From contig NZ_JAUQSX010000002.1 in NCBI RefSeq assembly GCF_030581005.1, positions 248,001-312,000 of the forward strand: a stretch of 64,000 nt of DNA. The letters run 5' to 3'. The DNA comes from Hymenobacter mellowenesis. Lineage in GTDB: Bacteria > Bacteroidota > Bacteroidia > Cytophagales > Hymenobacteraceae. A model generated the notes under the pieces. It was not told where the DNA came from, did no database searches, and was given only the letters and a program-made list of their open reading frames with translations. The position numbers and the translations under genes were made by a program. Positions 46,202 to 53,962 of this stretch are shown piece after piece; positions within the stretch are counted from its first letter, which is position 1, and every line of letters begins with the position of its first letter.

Positions 46202-47824
46202 TTAAGCCAACTGGTACATTTTCTGACGCTGGGCTTTCAGCGTTTCGTCGGCCAGGTACTCCTCGTAATTCATGCGGCGGTCGATGATGCCGTCGGGCGT
46301 GAGCTCAATGATGCGGTTGGCCACCGTGTCGATGAACTGCAAGTCGTGGGAGGCGAAGATGAGCGAGCCGCTGAATTCCTTCAAGCCGTTGTTCAGGGCC
46401 TGAATGCTTTCCAGGTCCAGGTGGTTCGTGGGGTCATCCAGCACCAGCACGTTGCCGCTTTCCAGCATCATCTTGCTGAGCATGCAGCGCACTTTCTCGC
46501 CGCCGCTCAGCACGTTGGGCTTCTTCTGCGATTCCTCGCCCGAAAACAGCATCCGGCCCAGCCAGCCGCGCACAAAGCTCTCGTCCTTGTCCACGGAGTA
46601 TTGCCGCAGCCAGTCCACTAGGTTCATGTTGTCGGCCTGGAAGAAAGCGCTGTTTTCCTTAGGGAAGTAGCTGGGCGTGATGGTAGTGCCCCACTTAAAT
46701 TCGCCCTTGTCGGCTTGAGCTTCGCCAAAAATGATGTCGAACAGGAGGGAGGCCGCCCGGTCGTCGCGGCCCACGATGGCCACCTTGTCGCCCTTATCGA
46801 GCGTAAACGACACATTTTTCAGTACCGACTGGCCGTCCACCGCCTTGCTCACGCCGTCTACCGTTAGCAGCTGGTTGCCGGCTTCGCGCTCGGGCTTGAA
46901 GGCGATGTAGGGATAGCGACGCGACGAAGGCTTGATTTCTTCCAGCGTCAGCTTTTGCAGCAGCTTCTGGCGGCTGGTGGCCTGCTTCGATTTCGAGGCG
47001 TTGGCCGAGAAGCGGCGCACAAACTCTTCGAGCTCCTTGCGCTTATCCTCGGTCTTCTTGTTTACGTCCTGGCGCTGGCGCAGGGCCAGCTGGCTGCTCT
47101 CGTACCAGAACGAGTAGTTGCCGGGATACATCGTGATTTTCGAGAAGTCCAAGTCGGCCATGTAGTTGCACACGGCGTCGAGGAAGTGGCGGTCGTGGCT
47201 CACCACAATCACCGTATTCTGGAACGAGTCGAGGAAGTTTTCCAGCCAGAGCACGCTCTCGGCGTCGAGGTTGTTGGTCGGTTCGTCGAGCAGCAGCACG
47301 TCGGGGTTGCCGAAAAGAGCCTGGGCCAGCAGCACGCGCACTTTTTCGCTGGCTCCCAGGTCCGACATCAAGCTGTAGTGCTTGTCCTCGGTGATGCCGA
47401 GGCCGGAGAGCAGCTCGGCCGCTTCGTAGTCGGCGTTCCAGCCCTCGAGGTCGGCAAACTCGCCTTCGAGCACGGCGGCCCGCTCGCCGTCGGCATCCGA
47501 AAAATCGGCTTTGGCGTAGAGGGCGTCCTTTTCCTGCATCACCGCAAACAAGCGCTGGTGGCCCTGAATCACGGTTTGCAGCACCTGCTGGTCGTCGTAG
47601 GCAAACTGGTTCTGCTTGAGCACGGCCAGGCGCTGGCCGGCGGGCATTTCCACCGAGCCGGTGTTGGGCTCGATTTCGCCCGACAGGATTTTCAGGAACG
47701 TGGACTTGCCGGCCCCGTTGGCCCCGATGAGGCCGTACACGTTGCCGGGTAGGAATTTAACGGTGACGTCTTCAAACAGCACGCGCTTGCCGTAGCGCAG
47801 GCTCACATTGGATGTGGAAATCAT
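46202..47824 (-). CDS. ABC-F family ATPase, YbiT-like, with degenerate second site
   Basis: Protein of 540 residues, soluble tandem ATPase. NBD1: Walker A GANGAGKST (34-42), Walker B LLLDEPTNNLD. NBD2: signature LSGGEKVR (439-446), but its Walker A reads GRDDRAAS (352-359) with no lysine, and its Walker B is VLVLDDPTNHLD, with Asp in place of the catalytic Glu. The NBD1 signature is LGASE rather than LSGGE. YbiT in E. coli also has an unusual NBD1 signature but keeps a normal NBD2 Walker A, as I recall. ABC-F proteins act on the ribosome E-site during translation; this one probably too. Confidence 0.9.
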   Translation of the reverse strand: MISTSNVSLRYGKRVLFEDVTVKFLPGNVYGLIGANGAGKSTFLKILSGEIEPNTGSVEMPAGQRLAVLKQNQFAYDDQQVLQTVIQGHQRLFAVMQEKDALYAKADFSDADGERAAVLEGEFADLEGWNADYEAAELLSGLGITEDKHYSLMSDLGASEKVRVLLAQALFGNPDVLLLDEPTNNLDAESVLWLENFLDSFQNTVIVVSHDRHFLDAVCNYMADLDFSKITMYPGNYSFWYESSQLALRQRQDVNKKTEDKRKELEEFVRRFSANASKSKQATSRQKLLQKLTLEEIKPSSRRYPYIAFKPEREAGNQLLTVDGVSKAVDGQSVLKNVSFTLDKGDKVAIVGRDDRAASLLFDIIFGEAQADKGEFKWGTTITPSYFPKENSAFFQADNMNLVDWLRQYSVDKDESFVRGWLGRMLFSGEESQKKPNVLSGGEKVRCMLSKMMLESGNVLVLDDPTNHLDLESIQALNNGLKEFSGSLIFASHDLQFIDTVANRIIELTPDGIIDRRMNYEEYLADETLKAQRQKMYQLA

Positions 47825-47877
47825 TCAATCAGAAAATAGGGGCTTACAAAAGACACGCTGCGAAGCGCATCCGCCTG

Positions 47878-47885
47878 CAAAATTA
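47878..47885 (-). promoter_or_regulatory. Putative -7 element of ybiT-like gene
   Basis: TAATTTTG on the minus strand, exact TAnnTTTG match 54 bases before the ATG. The rest of 47825-48105 is intergenic between divergent genes, with a GC-rich hairpin (CCGGCCGGGG...CTCCCGGCC near 48010-48035). Confidence 0.4.
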
Positions 47886-48105
47886 CGCAACAGGACCCGG
47901 GCCGGAATCCGTATTGCCCAACTAGTTGCCGGGCTTAGCGAAAATAACTCCCGCATCTGCCAATTAGTGCCCGATAACGACGGAAATGTGAACGGACGTC
48001 AGGTATTTCCGGCCGGGGCAAAACCTCCCGGCCTTCGGGCTAGTATAAAATAGCAGCAAGCCGGTGTCGCCGGCCAAATCCCTTCATCCTAACCGCATTT
48101 CCGCC

Positions 48106-48576
48106 ATGGCTGATACCGAATTGACCTCCGAAAACAATGGCCTGCGCATGGGCATCCTCACGGGCGTGGTCCTGATTGCGTACACGGGCATTGCCGCGCT
48201 GGCCGGCTTCCTCGACAAAATTGAAGCCGGCACGCTCGACATTGTCATTTTGATTGCCGGTATTGTGATGGCCATTATGCGCCTGAAACGCTACCGCCGC
48301 AACCGCCTTTCCTACTTCCAGGGTTTTAGCACAGGCATTATCACGGCCATTGTGGCGTCGGTGATGCTGGGCGCGTTTTTCTGGCTGTTGGGCGGCATCA
48401 GCAAGGCGGCAATTACGGCCATTGAGGCCCGCGACCTGTTTGGGGCCGACCTGGGGGTGCTCATCAGCGGCCTGGGCATCATCCTGCTCGGCACGATGAC
48501 CGGCGTCATCACTTCGCTCGTGGCCATGCAGTACTTCAAAAGCCCCGACCACATGCCGGTTGCCAGCCTCGATTAG
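48106..48576 (+). CDS. DUF4199 membrane protein
   Basis: Protein of 156 residues with four hydrophobic helices (GILTGVVLIAYTGIAALAGF, IVILIAGIVMAIMRL, AIVASVMLGAFFWLLGGI, LGIILLGTMTGVITSLVAM). The RYRRNRLSYFQGFSTGIITAI region matches the DUF4199 pattern common in Bacteroidota. Function unknown. ATG 48106 begins MADTELTSENNG; the earlier in-frame codon at 48064 is less likely. Confidence 0.82.
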   Translation: MADTELTSENNGLRMGILTGVVLIAYTGIAALAGFLDKIEAGTLDIVILIAGIVMAIMRLKRYRRNRLSYFQGFSTGIITAIVASVMLGAFFWLLGGISKAAITAIEARDLFGADLGVLISGLGIILLGTMTGVITSLVAMQYFKSPDHMPVASLD

Positions 48577-48603
48577 CCCTTATTTCCTTCCCAGAACGTT
48601 TCT

Positions 48604-48636
48604 CAAAAGCGGCTCCGTCAGGAGCCGCTTTTTTGG
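48604..48636 (+). terminator. Terminator after DUF4199 gene
   Basis: AAAAGCGGCTCC / GGAGCCGCTTTT hairpin with loop GTCA and T run, 27 bases after the stop codon. Confidence 0.92.
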
Positions 48637-48757
48637 TATTAAGGCAAGATGAAGAAAATCGCGCTATAAGAAAAAAAAGATAAAACAGAAACTAAACTTT
48701 ATATTGCGGGCGTTATCAACGAAGCCTCGAAATTTTCAGGTCAAAAAGATAATTGTT

Positions 48758-49162
48758 ATGTCTAAATTGTTCGCCCTTCTACTCGCCTTTTTCCTCTTCT
48801 CTGCCGCGCATTCGGCCAATGCGCAAATGTCGGACCGGCTCAGTGAGCACCCCAATTTTGGTAAAGCCATCAACCAGGAGGCCGCAGCCGCCACCCGCGA
48901 GATGATGAACCGTCTGCACCTCAATGAGGGCCAGTATCTCAAACTATTGCCGCTGAACCGCACCAAGCTCGCCGGCCTGGGGAGCATCAACAGGGCGTAT
49001 AAGAACGACGAAACCACCCGCGCGGCCAAAGCCGCCGAGCTGGAAGCCCAATACGAGCAGGAGTGCAGCCGCATTCTCACGCCGTCGCAGCTCAGCCAGC
49101 TGCAGCAAAGCAATGGCCAGCCCGCGGCTGCGCCCGCTAACTCGGGCAATGGCCTAGGTTGA
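48758..49162 (+). CDS. Small secreted helical protein, Spy/LTXXQ-like paralogue
   Basis: Protein of 134 residues with a signal peptide (LLLAFFLFSAAHSANAQ). The mature part has helix MMNRLHLNEGQYLKLLPLNRTK and a helix AAELEAQYEQECSRILTPSQLSQLQQ, in the same order as the gene at 35267. The tail is low complexity (QPAAAPANSGNG). This layout recalls Spy/CpxP-type periplasmic proteins; role inferred only. ATG 48758 begins the signal peptide. The 120-base leader is very AT-rich. A strong terminator follows. Confidence 0.75.
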   Translation: MSKLFALLLAFFLFSAAHSANAQMSDRLSEHPNFGKAINQEAAAATREMMNRLHLNEGQYLKLLPLNRTKLAGLGSINRAYKNDETTRAAKAAELEAQYEQECSRILTPSQLSQLQQSNGQPAAAPANSGNGLG

Positions 49163-49183
49163 TTTTTACCGTCCAGTATATCT

Positions 49184-49222
49184 AAAAAAGCCCCGGCAAT
49201 AACTATTGCCGGGGCTTTTTTG
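49184..49222 (+). terminator. Bidirectional terminator after Spy-like paralogue
   Basis: AAAAAAGCCCCGGCAATA / TATTGCCGGGGCTTTTTT hairpin with loop of two to four bases; it serves the gene upstream (+) and the convergent lipoprotein gene (-). Confidence 0.93.
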
Positions 49223-49225
49223 GGA

Positions 49226-49645
49226 TTATGGGGTAGGGGACAGCGGGTCCGTCAGCACTTCCGTCACCGTGCCCAGCGGACCAAAGCGCAGGCTGAGGCA
49301 GGCGGCGCCGGAACGGGCGTGCCGGCCTTCGCACTGGCTGCCAGGCTCCAGGTAATAGTAGTACACTTTTTCGGTGCCGGCGCGTAACTCTTCCTCATCG
49401 GGCTGGCCGAGCAGGGTGGTTACGTCGTCGGCGCGGGCTTCATAGAGCTGCTCCTTGCTGCGCACCAGGGCCGGCACGGCGGCGCGGCGCTGGTTGCGGC
49501 AGGCATAAGGGTCGGCGCGCCAGGTGGGAGCGTCGAAGTCCGGGAGCTGCGGCAGCGCGTGGCCGCAGCCGCCCATCCACAGCCCGCTAAATGCCAAAAG
49601 CAGGAAACCGCACGAGCGGACGGTGATGCTGGGAAACCTGGACAT
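49226..49645 (-). CDS. Lipoprotein, BamE/SmpA-like layout
   Basis: Protein of 139 residues with a lipoprotein signal peptide (GLWMGGC lipobox near residue 27). The mature protein has DDVTTLLGQPDEEELRAGTEKVYYYYLEPG and ends LSLRFGPLGTVTEVLTDP, a layout like that of BamE/SmpA-type or OmlA-type proteins (short helix, then beta strands from a xxxGxPD turn). Outer-membrane role is inferred; the family was not proven. ATG 49645 chosen over a TTG at 49660. Confidence 0.65.
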   Translation of the reverse strand: MSRFPSITVRSCGFLLLAFSGLWMGGCGHALPQLPDFDAPTWRADPYACRNQRRAAVPALVRSKEQLYEARADDVTTLLGQPDEEELRAGTEKVYYYYLEPGSQCEGRHARSGAACLSLRFGPLGTVTEVLTDPLSPTP

Positions 49646-49703
49646 GGGCAATTGCAGCAAAATGCAGCAGTAGGGTGACGTAGAAATTGACGAAACTAAG
49701 CAC

Positions 49704-49711
49704 TAAATTTG
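49704..49711 (+). promoter_or_regulatory. Putative -7 element of L,D-transpeptidase-like gene
   Basis: TAAATTTG, an exact TAnnTTTG match, 62 bases before the ATG; a TTG at 49686-49688 could be the -33 element though the spacing is shorter than typical. Confidence 0.35.
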
Positions 49712-49773
49712 GCACGATGCTGTATAAAGCTCTTGCCGGGAATAATTAGAAATATAATCGTTCGGTGTTAGCA

Positions 49774-50571
49774 ATGAAGGCTAGAACAATCGTTGGGATG
49801 CTGCTGGGCGCTGGGATTACGGCGGGGCCGGCCGCGGCGCAGTCGGTGCCGGCGGCTGTGGCAGCGCTGCCGGAGCCGGCACGCCGGGTTTATTATCAGG
49901 CGGCTTTTGAGCAGCAAGCTGCGCTGTTGTATGCTAAGCTGAAGCTGGCCGACACGGGGCTGACGCTGCCGGTGTTTCGGGAGGGGCTGGTGGGCTATTA
50001 TAACCTGCGGCGCGACAGCCACCGGGCCGGCAGTCCGCCGGTGCTCACGCTCATCGATTTTGGCCGGCCCAGCCAGCAGAAGCGCCTGTGGGTGATTGAC
50101 GTGGCGCACGCCAAGGTGTTGTTTCACACGCTGGTGGCCCACGGCAAAGCCAGCGGCGGCGATGTGCCGGTGGCCTTCTCAAACCGCGACGGCTCCGAAA
50201 TGAGCAGCCTGGGCTTCTACCGCACGGCGCCCACCACCTACACCGGCAAGCACGGCCTGTCGCTCAAAATCCAGGGCCTCGACCCCGGTTTCAATTCCAA
50301 CGCTGAAAGCCGCGCCGTGGTGGTGCACGGGGCCGATTACGTGTGCGAGGACTTCGTGAAAGCCCACGGCCGGCTGGGGCGCAGCCAGGGCTGCCCGGCG
50401 CTGCCCGTGGCCGAAACGGCGGCTATTGTGAAAACCATTCGGGGCGGCAGCGTGGTGTATCTGCACGGTCCGGCCGGGGCCGGCTACCGCTCGCAGTGGC
50501 TGAACCTCGATACCGCCGCGGCGGCCTACGCCGGCCTGAGCATGACCGGTGGCGAAGGCCAGGTGAACTAA
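49774..50571 (+). CDS. YkuD-type L,D-transpeptidase catalytic domain protein
   Basis: Protein of 265 residues with a signal peptide (to about AAAQ, residue 22). VVVHGADYV and GRSQGCPALPV (near 205-215) resemble the HxxxxxxxSxGC catalytic motif of YkuD-like L,D-transpeptidases of the PF13645 type, with cysteine as nucleophile. Such enzymes make 3-3 peptidoglycan cross-links or tether proteins. In the window, mtgA and the M48 peptidase give further envelope functions, not necessarily linked. ATG 49774 is preferred to 49765 as the signal peptide begins here. Confidence 0.82.
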   Translation: MKARTIVGMLLGAGITAGPAAAQSVPAAVAALPEPARRVYYQAAFEQQAALLYAKLKLADTGLTLPVFREGLVGYYNLRRDSHRAGSPPVLTLIDFGRPSQQKRLWVIDVAHAKVLFHTLVAHGKASGGDVPVAFSNRDGSEMSSLGFYRTAPTTYTGKHGLSLKIQGLDPGFNSNAESRAVVVHGADYVCEDFVKAHGRLGRSQGCPALPVAETAAIVKTIRGGSVVYLHGPAGAGYRSQWLNLDTAAAAYAGLSMTGGEGQVN

Positions 50572-50650
50572 GAACGGGTACCCTGAAGCGGTGCTTCGGC
50601 CCGTGGAACGACTCCGCCGCAAGCCGAAGCATGGCTTTGGGGTAATCGTT
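50571..50650. repeat. Family-D inverted repeat
   Basis: Imperfect arms (GGTACCCTGAAGCGGTGCTTCGGCC and its partner GCCGAAGCATGGCTTTGGGG) immediately after the L,D-transpeptidase-like gene. Similar to the element at 53841-53938, which is better conserved. Confidence 0.65.
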
Positions 50651-50700
50651 CGGCCAACCCGAAAACCGGATAAGAATAACCAGAACGGAAAGGGTGCGTT

Positions 50701-50742
50701 AAAAGCGCGAACCGGCCTTCGCAAGGTCCGGCTCGCGCTTTT
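50701..50742 (+). terminator. Terminator-like hairpin before M48 gene
   Basis: AAAAGCGCGAACCGG pairs with CCGGCTCGCGCTTTT (one mismatch) around a loop of about 12 bases. It would end the preceding transcript and lies 24 bases before the M48 gene. Confidence 0.7.
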
Positions 50743-50766
50743 CCCCTAACCCTTTTCTTTCTAGCT

Positions 50767-51579
50767 ATGCGACTCAATCTCCGCTTCATCATTGCCATCA
50801 TTGTGGCGGCGGTGTCCCTTTTTGGGTATTTCTTCAACACTTCCAAAAACGAGGTGACCGGCGAAACCCAGCACGTAAACATGAGTGCCGACCAGGAAAT
50901 TGCCCTGGGCGTGCAGGCCGCGCCGGAAATGGCCGCCCAGTACGGCGGCGAAAGCTCCGATGCCCGCGCCACGGCTGCCGTGCAGCAGGTGGGCCAGAAA
51001 ATAGTGGCCAGCACCAAAGCCGGCCAAACGCCTTACCGGTTCCAGTTTCATTTGCTGGCCGATGACAAGACCATCAATGCCTTTGCGCTGCCCGGCGGGC
51101 AGGTGTTTATCACACAGGGCCTGCTCAAAAACCTGACCTCGGAAGCCCAACTGGCCGGGGTGCTGGCCCACGAAATCGGCCACGTAGTGGGCCGCCACTC
51201 GGCCGCGCAGGTGGCCAAGTCGAACCTGACACAGGGCCTAGCCGGCGCGGCCACCATTGCCTCGTACGACCCCAACAGCCCCGGCAGCTCGGTGGCCAAG
51301 GCGGCGGTGGCAGCGGCCATTGCCAAGGTGGTGACGCTGCGTTTCGGGCGCGAAGACGAGCTGGAAGCCGACAAGATTGCCGTCGATTTCACACCTAAGG
51401 CCGGCTACGACCCCCGCGCCATGATTCAGGTGATGAAAATGCTGGAGCAGACCGGCGGCCGTAGCTCCACCCCGGAATTCCTGAGCACCCACCCCGACCC
51501 CGGCAACCGCATCGGCGAGCTGGAAAAGGAAATCGCGGCGGAATACCCGCAGGGCGTGCCGGCCGGGTTGAAGCAGTAA
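50767..51579 (+). CDS. M48-family metallopeptidase
   Basis: Protein of 270 residues with an N-terminal membrane/signal segment (FIIAIIVAAVSLFGYFF). HEIGH (His135, Glu136, His139) is the zinc motif and EDELEADKIAVDF near 195 carries the third ligand, as in the BepA/LoiP-type periplasmic M48 peptidases involved in outer membrane protein quality control. The C-terminal STPEFLSTHPDPGNRIGEL block is typical of the family. The gene converges on a LON-domain gene with a long inverted repeat and a terminator between. No cysteine lipobox, so probably inner-membrane anchored or periplasmic. Confidence 0.9.
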   Translation: MRLNLRFIIAIIVAAVSLFGYFFNTSKNEVTGETQHVNMSADQEIALGVQAAPEMAAQYGGESSDARATAAVQQVGQKIVASTKAGQTPYRFQFHLLADDKTINAFALPGGQVFITQGLLKNLTSEAQLAGVLAHEIGHVVGRHSAAQVAKSNLTQGLAGAATIASYDPNSPGSSVAKAAVAAAIAKVVTLRFGREDELEADKIAVDFTPKAGYDPRAMIQVMKMLEQTGGRSSTPEFLSTHPDPGNRIGELEKEIAAEYPQGVPAGLKQ

Positions 51580-51590
51580 CGCCCACTGGT

Positions 51591-51759
51591 CATTGCGAGT
51601 GGAGCGCAGCGCAACGCGGCAATCCGTCCTGTTAGCAGCGATGAACCTGGTAATGTGAAAAAGCCCTGGTACCATTGCGGTGCCGGGGCTTTCTGGTAAA
51701 AGGGTGTGCTGGTTTTAGGAGGACGGATTGCCGCGTTGCGCTGCGCTCCACTCGCAACG
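51591..51759. repeat. Family-E inverted repeat enclosing a terminator
   Basis: Arms 51591-51630 and 51719-51759 (core TGGAGCGCAGCGCAACGCGG and its complement) pair along about 38 bases with few mismatches; 88 bases lie between. Between convergent genes. Confidence 0.85.
51659..51692 (+). terminator. Terminator inside family-E repeat
   Basis: AAAAGCCC-GGTACC and GGTGCCGGGGCTTT hairpin with loop ATTGC and weak T tail; lies in the loop of the larger inverted repeat downstream of the M48 gene. Confidence 0.7.
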
Positions 51760-51767
51760 ACAAAAGA

Positions 51768-52403
51768 TTAAAAGTTGGGTGGCGTGAGGTTTTTGAAGTG
51801 GCCATTCAGCCGCACCCGCTCCTTGAGGCGCTCGGTTTCGAGGACGACGGGCAGGATGGTGTCGAGGTGCTCGCGCACCATTTCCTGCCGCTCCTGCTCG
51901 CTGGTGGTGGCCAGGAGCTGGTATTCCTGCTCGGTGCTGAAGCCGATGTGGTGGGCCACGTCGAAAATGCTGTAGTCGGGGGCCAGCTCCAATAAGAGCT
52001 TGCGCAGGCCGAGGGCTTCGTAGAGCTGGCGCACCTGGCGGGTGATGATGTCGCGCAGGAGCGGGTCGGCTTCTTCGTCCTGCACCACGTCTTCGATGAG
52101 GCCGCCGGCGTAGAGCTTGCCGGGCGCCTGGCGGTAGAATTTATTGATGCGAAACACGCCCACGGCCTTGGTGCGAATATCAAGCTCGCCGCTGGAATAG
52201 GTTTGCTCCACACTCACGAGGCGCATTTCGGTGCCCAGCTCGCTAAGGGAATTGTCGAGGTAGGGCGGGATGCCGAAGGTGGCGTTTTGCTCAATGCACT
52301 CGCGCACCAGCTGGCGATAGCGCGGCTCGAAGATGTGCAGGTTCAGCTTTTCGCCCGGAAAAACCACCAGATTGAGCGGGAAAAGTGGCAGCAGGCGGGC
52401 CAT
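51768..52403 (-). CDS. LON peptidase N-terminal-domain protein
   Basis: Protein of 211 residues made only of a LON substrate-binding domain (LLPLFPLNLVVFPGEKLNLHIFEPRYRQL at the N-terminus; TKAVGVFRI, then a helical part with SEQERQEMVREHLDTILPVVLE). It has no AAA+ or protease domain. Small LON-domain proteins like this are common but their partner is unknown. ATG 52403 chosen because the conserved segment starts there. Converges on the M48 gene. Confidence 0.88.
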   Translation of the reverse strand: MARLLPLFPLNLVVFPGEKLNLHIFEPRYRQLVRECIEQNATFGIPPYLDNSLSELGTEMRLVSVEQTYSSGELDIRTKAVGVFRINKFYRQAPGKLYAGGLIEDVVQDEEADPLLRDIITRQVRQLYEALGLRKLLLELAPDYSIFDVAHHIGFSTEQEYQLLATTSEQERQEMVREHLDTILPVVLETERLKERVRLNGHFKNLTPPNF

Positions 52404-52551
52404 GGAATGGGGAGATGGGGAGTAGGGAAATGCAAAGGAAGGCAGGGGGTAACAGCGAAGCCTGGCCATAGTGTTTAGGCGGGCTTGTTCCTGCGTAAAG
52501 CCAGGAAGCGGCCGAAGGTAGGCGGGAAAGCCGAAACCCCGCGCGCCACGC

Positions 52552-52559
52552 TACTTTTG
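52552..52559 (+). promoter_or_regulatory. Putative -7 element of mtgA, near-leaderless
   Basis: TACTTTTG, an exact TAnnTTTG match that ends six bases before the mtgA ATG, predicting a transcript beginning at or next to the start codon. Confidence 0.4.
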
Positions 52560-52564
52560 CCCCA

Positions 52565-53332
52565 ATGTCATCTGCCAAACTGATTCCTGATTTTTCGATA
52601 TTGCTCAAACAGGCGGGGCGTTTGCTGCTGCAAGTGGTGGCGGCCCTGTTTCTGGCCTCGGTGGCTTGGGTGCTGATGTACCGCTGGGTGGCCCCGCCCG
52701 CTACGTGGCTGATGCTCGACCGACGCGCCCACGCCCCCGTGGGGCTGGGATACTACGGCATCCAGCCCGACCCGCGCCACATCAACTACCAGTTCCGAAC
52801 CCTGGACGAGGTGGCGCCCGCCGTGCCGCTGGCCCTGGTGGCGGCCGAAGACCAGCGTTTCCTTATTCACCACGGCTTCGACTTCGACGCCCTCACCCAA
52901 GCCGCCAAACGCAACTGGAACCGCGCCGAGGGCAAGCCCGTGGTGGGCGGCAGCACCATCTCGCAGCAAGTGGCCAAAAACGTGTTTCTGTGGCAGGGCC
53001 GCAGCTACGTTCGCAAGGCCGCTGAGGCCTATTTCACGGTGCTGATTGAGTTTTTGTGGAACAAGCGGCGCATTATGGAGATGTACTTGAGCGTGGCCGA
53101 GATGGGCGACTGCACCTTCGGGGTGGAGGCCGCCAGCCTGCGCTACTTCGGCAAGCACGCCAGCGAGGTGAGCCCCGCCGAAGCCGCGCTGCTGGCCGGC
53201 GTGCTGCCCAACCCGCTGCGCTTCCGGGCCTCGAACCCGGGGCCGGTGGCGCGGGCCAAGCAACAGCGGGTGCTGCGCAATATGCGTCGCCTGGGCGGCA
53301 CGTCATACGTCAAACTGCTCCTCAATAAATAG
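52565..53332 (+). CDS. mtgA: Monofunctional peptidoglycan glycosyltransferase MtgA
   Basis: Protein of 255 residues, GT51 family. One membrane helix (VVAALFLASVAWVLMYRWV, ~24-42) is followed by the transglycosylase fold with catalytic Glu95 in VAAEDQRFLIHHG, GGSTISQQVAKNVFLW and RRIMEMYLSVAEMGD. It polymerises lipid II at the cytoplasmic membrane without a transpeptidase domain. The next gene begins two bases after its stop, so they form an operon. Confidence 0.95.
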   Translation: MSSAKLIPDFSILLKQAGRLLLQVVAALFLASVAWVLMYRWVAPPATWLMLDRRAHAPVGLGYYGIQPDPRHINYQFRTLDEVAPAVPLALVAAEDQRFLIHHGFDFDALTQAAKRNWNRAEGKPVVGGSTISQQVAKNVFLWQGRSYVRKAAEAYFTVLIEFLWNKRRIMEMYLSVAEMGDCTFGVEAASLRYFGKHASEVSPAEAALLAGVLPNPLRFRASNPGPVARAKQQRVLRNMRRLGGTSYVKLLLNK

Positions 53333-53334
53333 CT

Positions 53335-53817
53335 ATGAAAAAGCAATTTCAGCCCCTAGTAGCAGTGGCTGCCCTGCTCACGTTGGGCGTGGGCACCGGC
53401 CGCGCGCAGCAAGCGCCGCGCCCTATGCCACGGACCGACGCAAAGGATGCCGCCGCCATCCGGCAGGTGCTGACGACACAAACGGCGGCCTGGAACCGGG
53501 GCGACATCCCCGGCTTCATGCAGGGCTACTGGCAATCGGACTCACTGGTGTTCATCGGCCGCAAAGGCCCGACCTATGGCTGGCAGCAGACGCTGGATAA
53601 CTACAAAAAGGGCTACCCCAATGCTGATGCCATGGGAAAGCTCGATTTCAGCGGGCTGCGCATCACCGTGCTGGCGCCGGGCGCGGCCCAGGTGGTGGGC
53701 CACTGGCATCTGGCCCGGCCGGCGGCCGGCGACGTGCAGGGGTATTTCCTACTGGTGCTGCGGCAGTTTGACGGGCAGTGGAAGGTGGTGGCCGACCACA
53801 CGAACAGCAGCCAGTAG
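53335..53817 (+). CDS. Secreted DUF4440 / NTF2-like protein
   Basis: Protein of 160 residues with a signal peptide (to about residue 23, GRAQQ). The body IRQVLTTQTAAWNRGDIPGFMQGYWQSDSLVFIG fits the DUF4440 / nuclear-transport-factor-2-like cone fold, and the C-terminus QFDGQWKVVADHTNS is typical. A catalytic function is unproven; many members are secreted ligand-binding or hydrolase-like domains. Two-base spacing to mtgA indicates an operon. Confidence 0.88.
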   Translation: MKKQFQPLVAVAALLTLGVGTGRAQQAPRPMPRTDAKDAAAIRQVLTTQTAAWNRGDIPGFMQGYWQSDSLVFIGRKGPTYGWQQTLDNYKKGYPNADAMGKLDFSGLRITVLAPGAAQVVGHWHLARPAAGDVQGYFLLVLRQFDGQWKVVADHTNSSQ

Positions 53818-53840
53818 GAACCGGCTGCCGAGGAGCTACC

Positions 53841-53938
53841 CGAGTGTACCCCAAAGCTCCGCTTCGGCCCGCGTCAGGCCGTTGTTTGTAGCACTTTTTG
53901 GGTGTCGTTCGGCCGAAGCGTAGCTTCGGGGTACTCGT
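53841..53938. repeat. Family-D inverted repeat, convergent gene ends
   Basis: Arms 53841-53871 and 53907-53938 (CCCAAAGCTCCGCTTCGGCC and its near complement) are about 30 bases each. Related to 50571-50650. It lies between the DUF4440 gene (+) and an OmpA gene (-). Confidence 0.8.
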
Positions 53939-53962
53939 CCTGCCAGCTTCGGCAGCTTTATT

